A stretch of DNA of 64,000 bases from Salminus brasiliensis (GCF_030463535.1 NC_132897.1:6634821-6698820), one strand, 5' to 3'. Numbered from the stretch's first letter, positions 36,482-44,455 are shown. A program made the numbers and translations. Notes: generated by a model not told the origin, from the sequence alone.

Positions 36482-39400
36482 CCCCCCCCCCCCCCCCCCC
36501 CTCACTGTGATTTCTATGAGATTTTCCCAGCCTTGCTGTTTTCTTAGTGGTTGATAAGAGTATCCGTCTCTCTGCTCCGCAGCTGGTGTTGCCTCAGTTT
36601 CTGAAAGCCCTTCCAGTCTACATCAACAGCCTGCGAAAGAGTGAAGTGCTACTGCCCGGCCTGCGCAGCTCCGTGCACCAGCGTCTGCAGCTGCGCAGCC
36701 TCACCGTCTCCATGGATACGCGCAGCACCGCCGCTCAGCTCTACCCACTCATTCTGCCTCTGGTGAGGCGTCCCGAACACTCTGTTCCACTGCAATTAAT
36801 CCCTGCATTGAGCTCATTCTCTGTAAAGTGCTTAATGAAACCACACAGCTCTGCTGTAGAGGCTGGTAATTCAAGAGCCGGTTGAAGTTGATGTTGATTC
36901 ACACGTCGCTTTGTTTGGCGGTTGATGTTATGATTCTCCAGTCCTGCTTATATCATTTCGTTTAATCCAACTCGCTTAAGTTTGAAAATCAGAGGGGTCG
37001 AGTGAATACTTGTCGCTTGGCTAAGATATGTGGATGGAGCTTGTTGGCACTAATGATTTTTGATTTCCTAAAGAAACAATTATTTTGGTTCCCACACGTC
37101 CTGGATAATCTGGAAATGGGAAATCACTGAAGATGCCCTAGAACTATTAGTAAGATTCTGGAAAAGTTGATCTATTGGGCCACTGAAATTACAAGATTGC
37201 AGCTACTGATGCCTGATTTATTTAAGTTTTTAATGCTGCACGAGTGTCTAGTGGACAGATACGTTATACCACCACCATGTTTCACAGTGTTTAATGGTGT
37301 AAGTGGATACGTAAGTCACTATGCATTATAAATATACACAGTCATATCAGAATATTATGACCACCTACCTAATAGTGGGAATAACCACCCTTGACTTGGA
37401 TGACACTAGCAAAACGTCATGCCATGGACTGTATTAGTTGAGGGAAGGTGTTCATTATAGAGGTTAACTGCTCCACAGTGGTGCGTCAATTGCTCTGTAC
37501 CACTCGTCGGAGTCAGCATTCCCCTCTAGCATCAATAGCTTATGGGGCACCACTGTTATGCCATTGGGAAGCAATCAGTGGGTGAGTCCATTTTCGGTGT
37601 ACCTTCACTCACGGCTATTGAACATCACACAAAGTTAGTGGTTTCTGAGATGCTTTTGGACATCAGTCAAATCACGTCTATTTCCCATAGCGATTGCTTT
37701 GCACTTTGCTACAACTGACTGGTGTGCTTGCTTATTTCTATTCCATTCAGTTCAGGTGGATTTATGTAGTGCTTTTCACCCCAGATGTTTTCACAAAGCA
37801 GCTGTACAGAGGTCTGAGTCTGAGCCTCTTTTGAGCAAACCAGTCAGCAGTGGCAAGAAACTCCCTCTGATCAAGAGAAAGAAACCTTGAAGTGAATTAA
37901 GACTTAAGAAACCAATCCTCCTCTAGTCGACACCGAATAGCGCAACAGATTACAGAATAGCCATAAAATAACTGGTCAGGTAGGGTGAGACAATGAAGAA
38001 CTGTTACTGATGTGAAAGCAGGCCATGACTTGAACATGTGAATGAGCGTAGCGTACCATGTAAATGTAAAGAAAAACTGTTGTATTCATGTAAAAAAAGG
38101 AGAAATGCTGACGATATGCTAAGTATGCAAATGAACCATTTACATAGTAGTCTATCGTTCTACATTTAAAAAGAGTGAATTTCCACATTAACACCCTTAG
38201 TTCTTCGGTCTGTTGTCTGACGCAGTGCATGTTGTTTGTAACTGAATTGTCCAGTCAGTGAAGTATCAGTAGATGTTCTGATTGTAGTAATGGCTAATTG
38301 GTCTTTCCCTGCCTCCAGCCGGTGAATGCTGAGAGATGCAGCGTGTCCTCCATGGATCCTGCAGTGCGCTGTTCTGCCTCCAGCCTGCAGTCCGACTCTC
38401 TGTACCTGCTCTACTGCCCCCTCACTTTGCTGCTGTGGGTGGGCAGCAGGGTTCCCCCCCAGGCCTTAACACAACTCTTCAACACCTCCTCCTTCTCATC
38501 ACTCATGTCCGGGGAGGTGAGACACACCTGGAGCTGTGACTCTAATTTGATGATTCACAGAGTGCTGTATTCAATGTCCGGTCTGTTCGTAAAATGCCTC
38601 TCCTGTGACTCCTCTGTGCTTATCTGAGTGAACAGTCCCTCCTGCCTGTGTGTTTTGTACATGCATAGTCTAAAAATGCTAAATTGGTCAAATGTGTGTT
38701 GATGCTCCAGGTGAAAGTCTGAGAACACACAGAGTTCCTGTTCATTTGAAAAAAATCAATATTGGGGAAAATGAACAAAATGTGGCATGTACACAAGCTA
38801 ATTTCCCAGCAAAACATGTCATTTGGACCAGGATATCCAATCTTTTGCATATTTACATGTTTTTGGAGCATTAACATTGAGCAGTTATTTTCTTTATTAT
38901 TTGTTCATAACAGTAGTAATTATCTGGGTAATATACTATTTACCAATTTACCAGGTTAAACTACACCTGCAATTTACATATATATCTGAAATACAGTTGG
39001 GGTTTATTATTGCTGCATCATTACTAATGAATAGCCCATATGGCACAAATGAATATTACATATGGATATTTATATTAATTATGTATTATGTATTATTATC
39101 AATTATGTATTATTATCATCATTAACATATATTCATACTTACCTATATGTACATATATACATACACTATCGCTCAAACGTTTGGGATCACAGTGAAATTT
39201 TCTTGTTTTCAATGGAAACACACTTAATATTATGAAATAAAGCAAATAAACAGTACATGCAGCCATTGTCAGAGTAAGAAATATTGATTTTAATGAAAAT
39301 GATGACATCAAAGAAGCCACCTTTTGCAGCAATTACAGCCTGGCAGACTCTAGGCATTCTAGGCACTCTAGGCGCCTCACAAATGTTCTTCTGTTTGATC

Positions 39401-40970
39401 CAAAGACCTCAAATGGTCTTTTCTTTTTATTGGCCAGTGTGAGGTATGGCTTTTTCTTGGCAATTCTAAGATAGTCCTAAGATAAGATAGTCCTTTATTA
39501 GTCCCGCAGTGGGGAAATTCTGCTATGAAGTCCAGTATCCTGAAGTCGCCTCTTAACCGTTGATGCTGACACTGGTGTTTGACGGGTTCCATTTAGTGTA
39601 GCTGTCAGTTGACAGCCTGTGAGGCGTCTTTCTCTCAAACTGCACACTCTAAGATATTTATCTTCTTGCACAGTTGTGCATCGGGGCCTCCCCCTCCTTT
39701 TTCTGTTCTTGTTAGAGCCAGTTTGTGAGAATGGCTGATAATAGGACTATGTGCAAAATAAGCCTCTATACAAAAATAGGCTTTAATACAAACTTTTTAT
39801 TCATCTGATACACTTAAATGTAATTGTGAAATGGACAATATTGTTTGTGAATTGCATGAAAATGTGTTTCTCTTTTAAAAAGAGGGAAATTAGCAAGTGA
39901 TCCTAAACTTTTGAGCAGTAGTGTGTGTGTGTGTTATTGCATCCATCTATATGGGGCAAATTATTGCATGCACTTACAGATGTCTATTTATATTTACTAT
40001 AAAAATAAATATATGTATAAAAACAAAACTGTGTGTGTGTTCTGCAGATGAAACCTCCGGTGTTGGATAACCCTCTTTCAGTTGGTCTTCGGAATCTCAT
40101 CAGCACCCTACAGCCCTATGCAGCCGTTACCCTCAAGGTGTGCCTACCTATGATTGACACTCATTTCCTCCTCCACCTTATTTCCTCTTATTATTCCCAT
40201 TATTCCCTCATTATTCCCATTATTCCCTCATTATTCACATTATTCCCTCTTAAAAAATAATTGTGGTGATCATGATTTATCCATCAAATATCATTGTAGT
40301 CATACTGCAGCCCTGCCTACGGGATACCTGTAACTGGTTTGTTTTGTAGTGCCTAATCTGTTAAAACATATTTTTAATGTACCAATATTTGTACAAAATT
40401 AGCATAAAGGTTAATAAAGGTTTAGACAAGTGTTCTGTTTATGAGACAGCACTGACAATAACGTGCATTTCGTATCCGGATATTAGCTGGATTTACTGTT
40501 TATACTTTATAACGCATTAACAGTTTCACTTCCTGTAACTGATAGATAGACAGGAGATAGACAAGGTAGAGGGAAAGAAACTAGTATCTATAATAGTTAT
40601 AATTACTTGTGTTAACTTTTTTTCTGCAGACCTATTTCCACTTGCCTGACTGTATACAGACAAAATCCAATGCATAATCCAATCACAATGCGTCCACACC
40701 TGGCTTTTCTTATATGGTCAGCTGAAATCTGAACATCACAAGTGCACGTTAGCTTCGTAGTCACTGAAATACTGCTATATCAGTATGTGAAAAACATAGA
40801 AACTGTATGTTCATCTGTGTGTGCAGCTAAAGGTGGTGAAGGAAGGGGACAGTTGTGAGGAGTGTCTCCAACGCCTTCTAGTGGAGGACAAAAGTCCTAA
40901 TGGAGGTGCTTCATACGCCGACTTCCTGTTCCACCTTCATGTCAACTCACTGCGCCGGATTGCGGGATAA
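20333..40970 (+). CDS. Sec24-family COPII coat protein, SEC24C/D class, divergent paralogue (20 coding exons)
   Basis: Joined coding exons: 20333-20609, 21915-21985, 22226-22294, 22883-22994, 23526-23653, 23833-23968, 24783-24886, 27111-27223, 27338-27529, 27709-27802, 28110-28214, 28348-28515, 30947-31043, 31226-31374, 33289-33427, 34492-34613, 36583-36762, 38319-38516, 40048-40137, 40827-40970. All junctions are GT-AG, phases agree, and the total is 2,688 nt (895 aa). The start ATG follows an in-frame TGA at 20315. Family role: cargo-binding subunit of the Sec23/Sec24 inner COPII coat at ER exit sites. Seen: a Pro/Ser/Gln-rich N-terminus (1-115), YGLDPQ (about 128-133), a zinc finger C234-x2-C237-x18-C256-x2-C259, ELSLGSYE before the trunk domain, a beta-sandwich region, a helical region with ACYRK, and a gelsolin-like C-terminus with VLDNPLS and VEDKS. 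ACYRK and VLDNPLS place it in the C/D class. It is shorter than SEC24C/D (over 1,000 aa) and strongly diverged, so I give no symbol. Confidence 0.92.
21627..21655. repeat. GT microsatellite (intron)
   Basis: About 14 GT units in intron 1 of the coding region. Confidence 0.95.
21915..21985 (+). CDS. Sec24-like: coding exon 2
   Basis: Acceptor TCACAG, donor CCG|GTGAGA, enters in phase 1 and leaves in phase 0. Encodes low-complexity residues 93-116 ([10 protein letters not shown]...). Too small to stand out as an ORF; found by frame continuity. Confidence 0.75.
22226..22294 (+). CDS. Sec24-like: coding exon 3 with YGLDPQ motif
   Basis: Acceptor ATTCAG, donor GTC|GTAAGT, phase 0 to 0, 23 codons. 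It carries the [10 protein letters not shown] signature that precedes the folded core in SEC24C/D proteins. Confidence 0.88.
22883..22994 (+). CDS. Sec24-like: coding exon 4
   Basis: Acceptor GCTGCAG, donor AGAG|GTACTG, phase 0 to 1. Starts [11 protein letters not shown], matching the position of the VIEDD-like stretch of SEC24C/D. The rest ([12 protein letters not shown]...) is poorly conserved. Confidence 0.85.
23526..23653 (+). CDS. Sec24-like: coding exon 5
   Basis: Acceptor CTTGCAG, donor GAG|GTATGG, phase 1 to 0. Encodes [15 protein letters not shown] and [13 protein letters not shown], which align with the RFIRCTTYNIP and PLAA...PLA segments of SEC24C. Confidence 0.92.
23833..23968 (+). 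CDS. Sec24-like: coding exon 6, zinc finger
   Basis: Acceptor TGTGCAG, donor GAAG|GTCAGA, phase 0 to 1. It contains the complete Sec24 zinc finger, C234-x2-C237-x18-C256-x2-C259. Three or more extra cysteines (225, 230, 250) lie around it, which is unusual for the family. Confidence 0.93.
24187..24541 (+). mobile_element. Non-autonomous Tc1-type copy, partly deleted
   Basis: CA repeat, GCTTGTCTAGTCCCTGTAGA, ACTGAGCTGTGGAGCAGTGG, TCATCCAATATCCTGACC, then CAGGTGTCCCAATACTTATATAT. It lies in intron 6 of the Sec24-like gene. The GGGGTATAAAGCC block is missing. Confidence 0.72.
24783..24886 (+). CDS. Sec24-like: coding exon 7
   Basis: Acceptor CCCTCAG, donor AAAG|GTTACA, phase 1 to 0. Encodes [14 protein letters not shown] and [14 protein letters not shown], matching the VP...Y and [14 protein letters not shown] signature of SEC24C/D. 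Confidence 0.93.
25525..27025 (-). mobile_element. Tc1/mariner element, 1.5 kb, near-complete
   Basis: Ends CAGTGTGTGCAGAATTATTAG (left) and CTAATAATTCTGCACACAGTG (right) are flanked by TA at 25523-25524 and 27026-27027. An inner copy of the terminal motif at 25728 (CTGTGCAGAATTATTAGGC) and a matching GTTGCCTAATAATTAAG at 26825 give the IR/DR layout of some Tc1 elements. It carries a broken transposase and sits in intron 7 of the Sec24-like gene in the antisense direction. Confidence 0.92.
25861..26807 (-). pseudogene. Tc1-like transposase, frameshifted
   Basis: The N-terminal part (from 26807) has the paired HTH domain: [16 protein letters not shown], then [10 protein letters not shown]. 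Downstream, the DDE core appears in different frames: VLWTDEMRV near 26440, [15 protein letters not shown] near 26140-26180, and [16 protein letters not shown] near 26050. At least two frame changes separate them (about 26430 and between 26070 and 26310). All three catalytic acidic residues remain, so loss of function is by frameshift only. Confidence 0.88.
27111..27223 (+). CDS. Sec24-like: coding exon 8, start of trunk domain
   Basis: Acceptor TATGCAG, donor TGG|GTATGA, phase 0 to 2. Encodes [14 protein letters not shown], the counterpart of FMIDVSYNAIRTG in the von Willebrand-like trunk. The join with exon 7 is about 7 residues shorter than in SEC24C. Confidence 0.92.
27338..27529 (+). CDS. 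Sec24-like: coding exon 9, trunk domain
   Basis: Acceptor GTTTTAG, donor AGAG|GTACCA, phase 2 to 2. Encodes [17 protein letters not shown] and [16 protein letters not shown], close to the RVGFVTYN and QPQMMVVSD trunk motifs. This is the best-conserved exon. Confidence 0.95.
27709..27802 (+). CDS. Sec24-like: coding exon 10
   Basis: Acceptor TTGTTCAG, donor CAG|GTAGAA, phase 2 to 0. Encodes [18 protein letters not shown], matching LLDQIPEMFADTRETE in SEC24C, then VSAALKILQ. Confidence 0.9.
28110..28214 (+). CDS. Sec24-like: coding exon 11
   Basis: Acceptor CCCAACAG, donor AAAG|GTGAAA, phase 0 to 0, 35 codons. The plus strand reads [16 protein letters not shown], aligning with CAGKLFLFHTSLP of SEC24C. 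A longer open frame on the minus strand here is a shadow. Confidence 0.88.
28348..28515 (+). CDS. Sec24-like: coding exon 12
   Basis: Acceptor CTCCTCAG after a T-rich tract, donor CAG|GTATTA, phase 0 to 0. Encodes [18 protein letters not shown] (SEC24C: LAKECVAQGCCVDLFLF) and [15 protein letters not shown] (PQLTGGSVYKYASFQ). Confidence 0.94.
28540..28850 (-). mobile_element. Older Tc1-like remnant, part 1 (split)
   Basis: The minus strand reads GGAACAATGTGCTTTGGACAGATGAATC, the L-W-T-D-E region of a Tc1-like transposase. The remnant is interrupted at 28850 by the next element and resumes at 30362. Confidence 0.7.
28851..30361 (-). mobile_element. Tc1-like element, 1.5 kb, inserted in an older element
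   Basis: Left end CAGTGGGGGGAAAAAAGTATTTAGTCAGTCACC and right end GGTGACTGACTAAATACTTTTTTCCCCACTG are inverted repeats, each next to TA (28849-28850, 30362-30363). Subterminal CATCATAGGTAGACCTCAACTATGAGAG is also inverted at 30255-30285. In intron 12 of the Sec24-like gene, antisense. Confidence 0.94.
29067..29996 (-). pseudogene. Tc1-like transposase with first catalytic Asp deleted
   Basis: 29996 opens [19 protein letters not shown], the HTH half. The C-terminal half (to 29067) has [15 protein letters not shown] and [16 protein letters not shown], the second D and the E of the DDE triad. Between them (about 29530-29600) the family's DWENVIWSDETK segment is gone and the frame breaks, so the first Asp is missing. 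A second frame break lies near 29710. Cannot be active. Confidence 0.88.
30362..30760 (-). mobile_element. Older Tc1-like remnant, part 2
   Basis: Resumes directly after the young insertion (GGTCCTGTGATGGCATTTC) and continues to GCAGCTGATGATCTGCATCGG. The minus strand includes GATCACCATGGCCACATTC, a transposase start region. Confidence 0.65.
30947..31043 (+). CDS. Sec24-like: coding exon 13
   Basis: Acceptor TTTGAAG, donor AAAG|GTAACC, phase 0 to 1. Encodes [17 protein letters not shown] and QLRVFVSK, at the trunk-to-beta-sandwich transition (QERFLSDLRR...AVMRVRTS in SEC24C). Confidence 0.92.
31226..31374 (+). CDS. Sec24-like: coding exon 14, beta-sandwich
   Basis: Acceptor TTTTGTAG, donor CAG|GTGAGA, phase 1 to 0. 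Encodes [12 protein letters not shown] and [18 protein letters not shown], aligning with the GFYMSNTTDVELA...VEFKHDDRLNEESG part of SEC24C. Confidence 0.92.
32928..33205 (-). mobile_element. Non-autonomous Tc1-type copy, internally deleted
   Basis: AATGGACAAAACTATTGGGA at one end and GGGGTGTCCACAAACATTTGG at the other, with only about 280 bp between. In intron 14, ending about 80 bp before exon 15. Confidence 0.78.
33289..33427 (+). CDS. Sec24-like: coding exon 15
   Basis: Acceptor GCTGTAG, donor AAGA|GTAAGC, phase 0 to 1. Encodes [18 protein letters not shown], matching ALLYTSCAGQRRLRIHN, then [14 protein letters not shown]. Confidence 0.93.
33759..34233 (-). mobile_element. Non-autonomous Tc1-type copy, both ends present
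   Basis: CTACATGGACAAAAGTATTAGG to GGGGTGTCCACAATACATATAG. Contains CCACACCAGG..CATTGGG and GTGCCAATAGGTTGATG. In intron 15. Confidence 0.8.
34465..34486. repeat. GT microsatellite next to splice acceptor
   Basis: (GT)n ending 5-15 bp before the exon 16 acceptors. Confidence 0.9.
34492..34613 (+). CDS. Sec24-like: coding exon 16, helical domain
   Basis: Donor CAG|GTGAGC, phase 1 to 0. Two in-frame acceptors compete: TTGTTAG (exon from 34492) and TGTTTAG (exon from 34504). The first keeps the length closer to SEC24C and is preferred. Both follow a (GT)n tract. Encodes [15 protein letters not shown] and [16 protein letters not shown] is a SEC24C/D hallmark. Confidence 0.87.
34910..35105. repeat. 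Two adjacent dispersed-repeat fragments
   Basis: CAAGATTCAGAATAGCTTTATT to AATGCAAATGACACTAAC resembles a fish repeat tail. It is followed by GGCATATCGCAATAATTGTT...GCGATAAACAATATTATTG, one end of a TATCG-type MITE like that at 47973. Confidence 0.55.
35188..35525 (-). repeat. Dispersed fish repeat (SINE-like), copy 3, inverted
   Basis: AATCCCGGCTCATGTTGCTCC, CCCGAGAGAGCACAATTGACC, AGATGGCGCTCTCTCC and AAGAGGCGGAGGCTGACTTC to GTGGGTTAATTGGCC. It is the longest copy in the window and reaches nearest the tRNA-like end. Confidence 0.7.
36442..36501. repeat. CT repeat plus poly-C tract upstream of exon 17
   Basis: About 16 CT units followed by TT and some 21 consecutive C, ending 80 bp before the exon 17 acceptor. 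Confidence 0.95.
36583..36762 (+). CDS. Sec24-like: coding exon 17
   Basis: Acceptor CTCCGCAG, donor CTG|GTGAGG, phase 0 to 0, 60 codons. Encodes [20 protein letters not shown] (SEC24C: PECMKLLPVYLNCVLKSDVL), then [12 protein letters not shown] and YPLILPL at the start of the gelsolin-like region. Confidence 0.95.
37338..37672. mobile_element. Fragment of a non-autonomous TIR element
   Basis: Begins CAGTCATATCAGAATATTATGACCACCTACCTAATAG, the start typical of the family at 43792 (actGATCAGCCATAAC...). Continues through CAATTGCTCTGTACCACTCG and is truncated before a second terminus. Confidence 0.6.
37741..37930 (+). repeat. Degraded dispersed repeat of the AGCGCTTTTTAC type
   Basis: TTATGTAGTGCTTTTCACC, CACAAAGCAGCTGTACAG, CAGTGGCAAGAAACTCCCTC and AAGAAACCTTGA...ATCCTCCTCT follow the order of the better copy at 49203. 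Confidence 0.75.
38319..38516 (+). CDS. Sec24-like: coding exon 18, gelsolin-like domain
   Basis: Acceptor CCTCCAG, donor GAG|GTGAGA, phase 0 to 0, 66 codons. Encodes [18 protein letters not shown] (SEC24C: IYLLENGLNLFLWVGASV) and [14 protein letters not shown]. Confidence 0.94.
39164..39923 (-). mobile_element. Tc1-type element, internally deleted
   Basis: Ends CACTATCGCTCAAACGTTTGGGATCAC and GTGATCCTAAACTTTTGAGCAGTAGTG are inverted repeats. The interior (CACCTTTTGCAGCAATTACAGCC...TTGTGCATCGGGGCCTCCCC) is antisense transposase-derived sequence with large deletions. In intron 18. Confidence 0.82.
39468..39522. mobile_element. Short retroelement 3' end inserted in the Tc1-type element
   Basis: AGATAAGATAGTCCTTTATTAGTCCC through GCAGTGGGGAAATTCT interrupts the Tc1-type sequence (CAATTCT | ... 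| ATTCTGCTATGAAG). It resembles the 3' tail of common fish LINE/SINE families; AATTCT may be the target duplication. Confidence 0.6.
40048..40137 (+). CDS. Sec24-like: coding exon 19
   Basis: Acceptor TTCTGCAG, donor AAG|GTGTGC, phase 0 to 0. Encodes [18 protein letters not shown], matching [19 protein letters not shown], a strong C/D-class marker. Confidence 0.94.
40827..40970 (+). CDS. Sec24-like: last coding exon (20)
   Basis: Acceptor TGTGCAG; the stop TAA is at 40968-40970. Encodes [26 protein letters not shown] and [10 protein letters not shown], matching LTVVKQED...[26 protein letters not shown] of SEC24C. It ends a few residues beyond the helix, as in the family. Confidence 0.95.
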   Translation, partial: LKVVKEGDSCEECLQRLLVEDKSPNGGASYADFLFHLHVNSLRRIAG

Positions 40971-41485
40971 TGCCGGAGTTTCCTCTTGTTTTTTCTCTTA
41001 CCTCTGGCTCGGCACTGTCTTCAATCAGGGACAAGAACCTACTTCTCCTAAAACGTCTCCTTTCTATTTTCACAGTTAAGAAAGAAACGTGTTGACGGTA
41101 AGGACAGTACAGGGGAGACCGTCATGACCGCAGTGATGGGCTTAAGAGAAGGAAAAGACTGCTGGCATTAGACTAAGGACTGTGTATAATGTATGAAAGT
41201 CGAGCTCAGCGATTCCCGGTTCTAGCAGCCTGTGTGCAATTCTGAAGAAGTTAAATTTAACATTTCAGTCATGAATTTTGCACTCGCCGCCTTACCGGGA
41301 GTGGGGAGTCACAACGTGCATGTTAAGGTTTGAAGCAATAAGATATTTATTGAATTCTGTGCTCACTACATCAGTGTATCTGTAACATTTGTGTGTTTTT
41401 ATTCATTTCATATTTATTTTTGTATTTGACTGCAGGTCTCTGCCTCGTGGAAGTGTTTGAATAAACAGAAGTGAGTGAGACGAGA
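40971..41485 (+). other. Probable 3'UTR and polyadenylation signal of the Sec24-like gene
   Basis: Follows the stop codon directly. The first canonical AATAAA in a suitable context is at 41460-41465. The exact cleavage site is not visible. Confidence 0.55.
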
Positions 41486-41939
41486 ATTTGCAGGAGACTC
41501 GGCCCTCGTGGTTTCTGTTAGTCTTGTTAGGAAAGCGGATGTTTACCAGGGGATTGCTAAGGACGCCGGTGATGTTGAACGGTGTTCAAGCATATAATCG
41601 CTTGCTGAATGAGTGTTATAGGTCTGTCTCAGTGCGGGCTCTGTCTGAGCCGTGCCTCAAAAACAGCCCTCATGACTCATGCCCAGCCTAATTAGTGTAA
41701 TCAAGGCGACTGTGGTTAGCTTTGTACTGAATATGAAATTTTATAAAGTGGATGGCTTTGTTCATCATCCAATCTCAGCCCAAATTAAAGACCTGACGAC
41801 AGGAGATGAAGAGCTTTCTCAGTGAGGCGCCTGCTCCTCTGCCGCATTTCTCGTGAGAAGACTTAAAGTCTATGTGACTTTATGAAGAGACTCTTAGGGA
41901 GCTGAGTGTTCTCTCTCAAAAGGAACTTTACAGGAGACA

Positions 41940-42098
41940 TACACTATGCGTGCACTGTTTGTGGACACTTGAATGTATTCACTAATTGCACTAATTGCTG
42001 ACACAGATGTGCAAATGCACATGTACACATAGCTTGTCTAGTTCCTGTAGAGACGTATTGCCAATAGAATAGGATTCTCTGAGGCAGATGAAGAACCA
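41940..42098 (+). mobile_element. Left half of a Tc1-type non-autonomous copy
   Basis: CACTGTTTGTGGACACTTGAATG, CATAGCTTGTCTAGTTCCTGTAGAG, CCAATAGAATAGGATTCTCTG; breaks off afterwards. Confidence 0.72.
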
Positions 42099-42554
42099 CA
42101 GTGTTCAGAGCGCCGTCTGGTGTCCTCAAGGCGCAGTTAACGGACATTAAGGCCCAGCCTGCAGCAGCAGCGCGGACAGTCTCAAAGGGTAGTGTAAAGC
42201 TATTTTACAGTGGAAACAGACCATAATATCTGACTGCGGGAGAACCGCTCACATTTCATTCTTTTTAAACCAGTGTCCAAAGTGATTAAACTGCAGTGTT
42301 GTAAAGAAGCTGGGAGCTGACTGGTCTAGTAGGAGAGTCAGACTGGATTATAAGATATTAAACACTAAAACAGTAATTAAAAAAAAAGCCTCAACTAACT
42401 AAATCAGTCCAGAATATTACTAAACTGATTAATGAGCAGCTCATCTAAATCTGATCTAAACTACATTAAGAGGCTCTGGAGATCCATAAAAAACAAGTAC
42501 ACCTGCAGAAAAAGAGACTTCACTAGTTTAAAGGTGGAAACCTAGACAAAGACC

Positions 42555-43146
42555 AGAGCTGTGGCCGAAACTGTGCCCTATTCACGATCCCCTACATGTG
42601 AGAATCCAGATCACTATATAGAGCACTATTATAGGGAACAGAAAACCGATTGCAGAGTGCCTCGCATAAACAGTCCTGATGTCTGTCTTCCTCACAGAAG
42701 CTGCGTGCGACCAAACAACGCAATGAATCATGGGTATTCCATGTCCATTTAGTGTGCACTGGGAAATTCTTAGTGCAAAGTAAGGTAAGTTCGGCTCGCG
42801 AGTACAAACTCCTGAGGCCGGGAGGACACTGTAGGGCAGCGTGGTCCACAATGTATTCTCGGATATTTGGCAGTGCCAAGTCAACACAAGCCATGTCCTC
42901 ATGCATCCTGGACAACATGGGCGGAGCAAGAACACATCTGGGTATTCGGACTGAAATTGGCCAGATGTGAACTTTTGAAGGGAACAGTGCTTGGACTGCA
43001 ACCGCAGACGTTTCACAAGAACACAGACTGAGAATCTGCCATTGTTTGTACACTATATATTACGGTGCATTGTGGGATTGTAATAGTGCACTGAAAAAAA
43101 GTAGTGCACTAAGTAGAGAATCGGGCACAGTTTCGGACAGAGCTCT
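42555..43146. mobile_element. 592-bp inverted-repeat element (MITE-like)
   Basis: Left end AGAGCTGTGGCCGAAACTGTGCCC; right end GGGCACAGTTTCGGACAGAGCTCT, inverted with few mismatches over about 30 bp. Subterminal AGTGCACT/TATAGAGCACTA motifs recur at both ends. The two 144-153-residue minus-strand frames inside show no known domain. Family-type ends also occur singly near 61535 and 62740-62800. Confidence 0.8.
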
Positions 43147-43791
43147 CGACATCTGGGACAATGTGCTTTGGGCAGTCTTGAGACTTAAATCTAGGCCAAA
43201 AAAACTTGGGATTCAACAACTTGCTGAAGCTCTTCGGATGTCCTATCTGAGTATCTCCACCCAGTACCTTTACTCGGCTACGATTGGCTTATTGCCCTGA
43301 TACTAACTACACGGGTTTTGTGTCTTATTAACATTACCATTAGCTTTTCCAGCAGTTTATACTCTCATGTGCTTCATTTCTTACCCGTGTTTATGTTGCA
43401 GGTATCGGGAGCTTTGAAAGCTTTACAGCAGGTCATGGTTCTTCACGCTCACACTTCACTGAAACATACATGGTTCTTCCATGGTAAACAGCGCATTGTA
43501 GCACCTTAATTTTTAATAGTGTAGGCCTCTACACACACTGTTTTTAATTAACATCCCAGTCTAGTGATGGCGGGATCTCTTCCAAGGGTGGAGGGAAGCA
43601 GCAGGATCTCTTCTGGGGAGGGAGAGGTAGCCCCCTGCCCAGCAGACCACCTGCATGTGGCTGCTTAAGTGCTTATAGTTAAAGATTAACAGTGAATTAC
43701 GATCCTGCTGTATCGCAGTGCAGCGGTAATTGCAGCAGGCTCTCCTGCTCTAGCACAGCTGTGCATTTACACTCTACCGGCATTTACATCA

Positions 43792-44234
43792 CACTGATCA
43801 GCCATAACAATGATTCACTTCATCTACAGTGGCATCTGTGATGGGGGGGCTATAGTAGGCAGCAAGTGAACAGTCAGATCTTGAAGGTGATGTGGTGTTA
43901 AAAGAAGGAAAAATGGCCAGACATAAGAATCTGAGCCACCTGTCTGTGATGGCTAGACGACTGGGTCAGAACATCTCCAAAACATCAGGCAAGTCTTGTG
44001 GGGTGTTTCTGGTATGTAGTGGGCAGAATCTACCAAAAGTGGTCTAAGAAAGGGTCATGGCTCATTTACGGGTAATAATGGAGACCCCACTTCTCACGTC
44101 TTAGTGCCAGAAACCCAGGACACCTTCAGAGGTCTTGTGGAGTTCCTGCCTCGAATGTTCAGATCTGTTGGGGTGGCACAAAGGGGATCTTTTTTAGCAT
44201 TAGGCAGGTGGTACTAATGATGTGGCTGATCAGT
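43792..44234. mobile_element. 443-bp non-autonomous TIR element
   Basis: CACTGATCAGCCATAACAATG at the left and GATGTGGCTGATCAGTG at the right, with TA after the right end. Interior AGAATCTGAGCCACCTG and GAAACCCAGGACACCTTC has no intact ORF. Relatives: 37338, 50120 and 59330. Confidence 0.8.
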
Positions 44235-44455
44235 GTATTTGTGTGTGAAGCAGGGATGATTTACAGCAATTAATTATCAGCTGTTACACAAAACACCTTC
44301 CTGCAGAGATAAGTACATGTACATATACACTGTGTATTATATTATGGGTATCATTAGCACCTCCAGAAGACTGACCAACAGCCTAGATTAATTAGAAGGA
44401 GGCTGTGAATGACAACAACAGCAACAGCAAGCGGAGTATGGAAACAAGCAGTCCA

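Noticed and set aside
20333..40970. Sec24-like gene as a processed or decayed pseudogene
   Set aside because: Introns are present, phases are consistent over 20 exons, and there is no stop or frameshift.
42582..43053. Minus-strand frames of 144 and 153 residues
   Set aside because: They lie wholly within the 592-bp inverted-repeat element, overlap each other in different frames and show no transposase motif. Kept as an observation, not as a gene.
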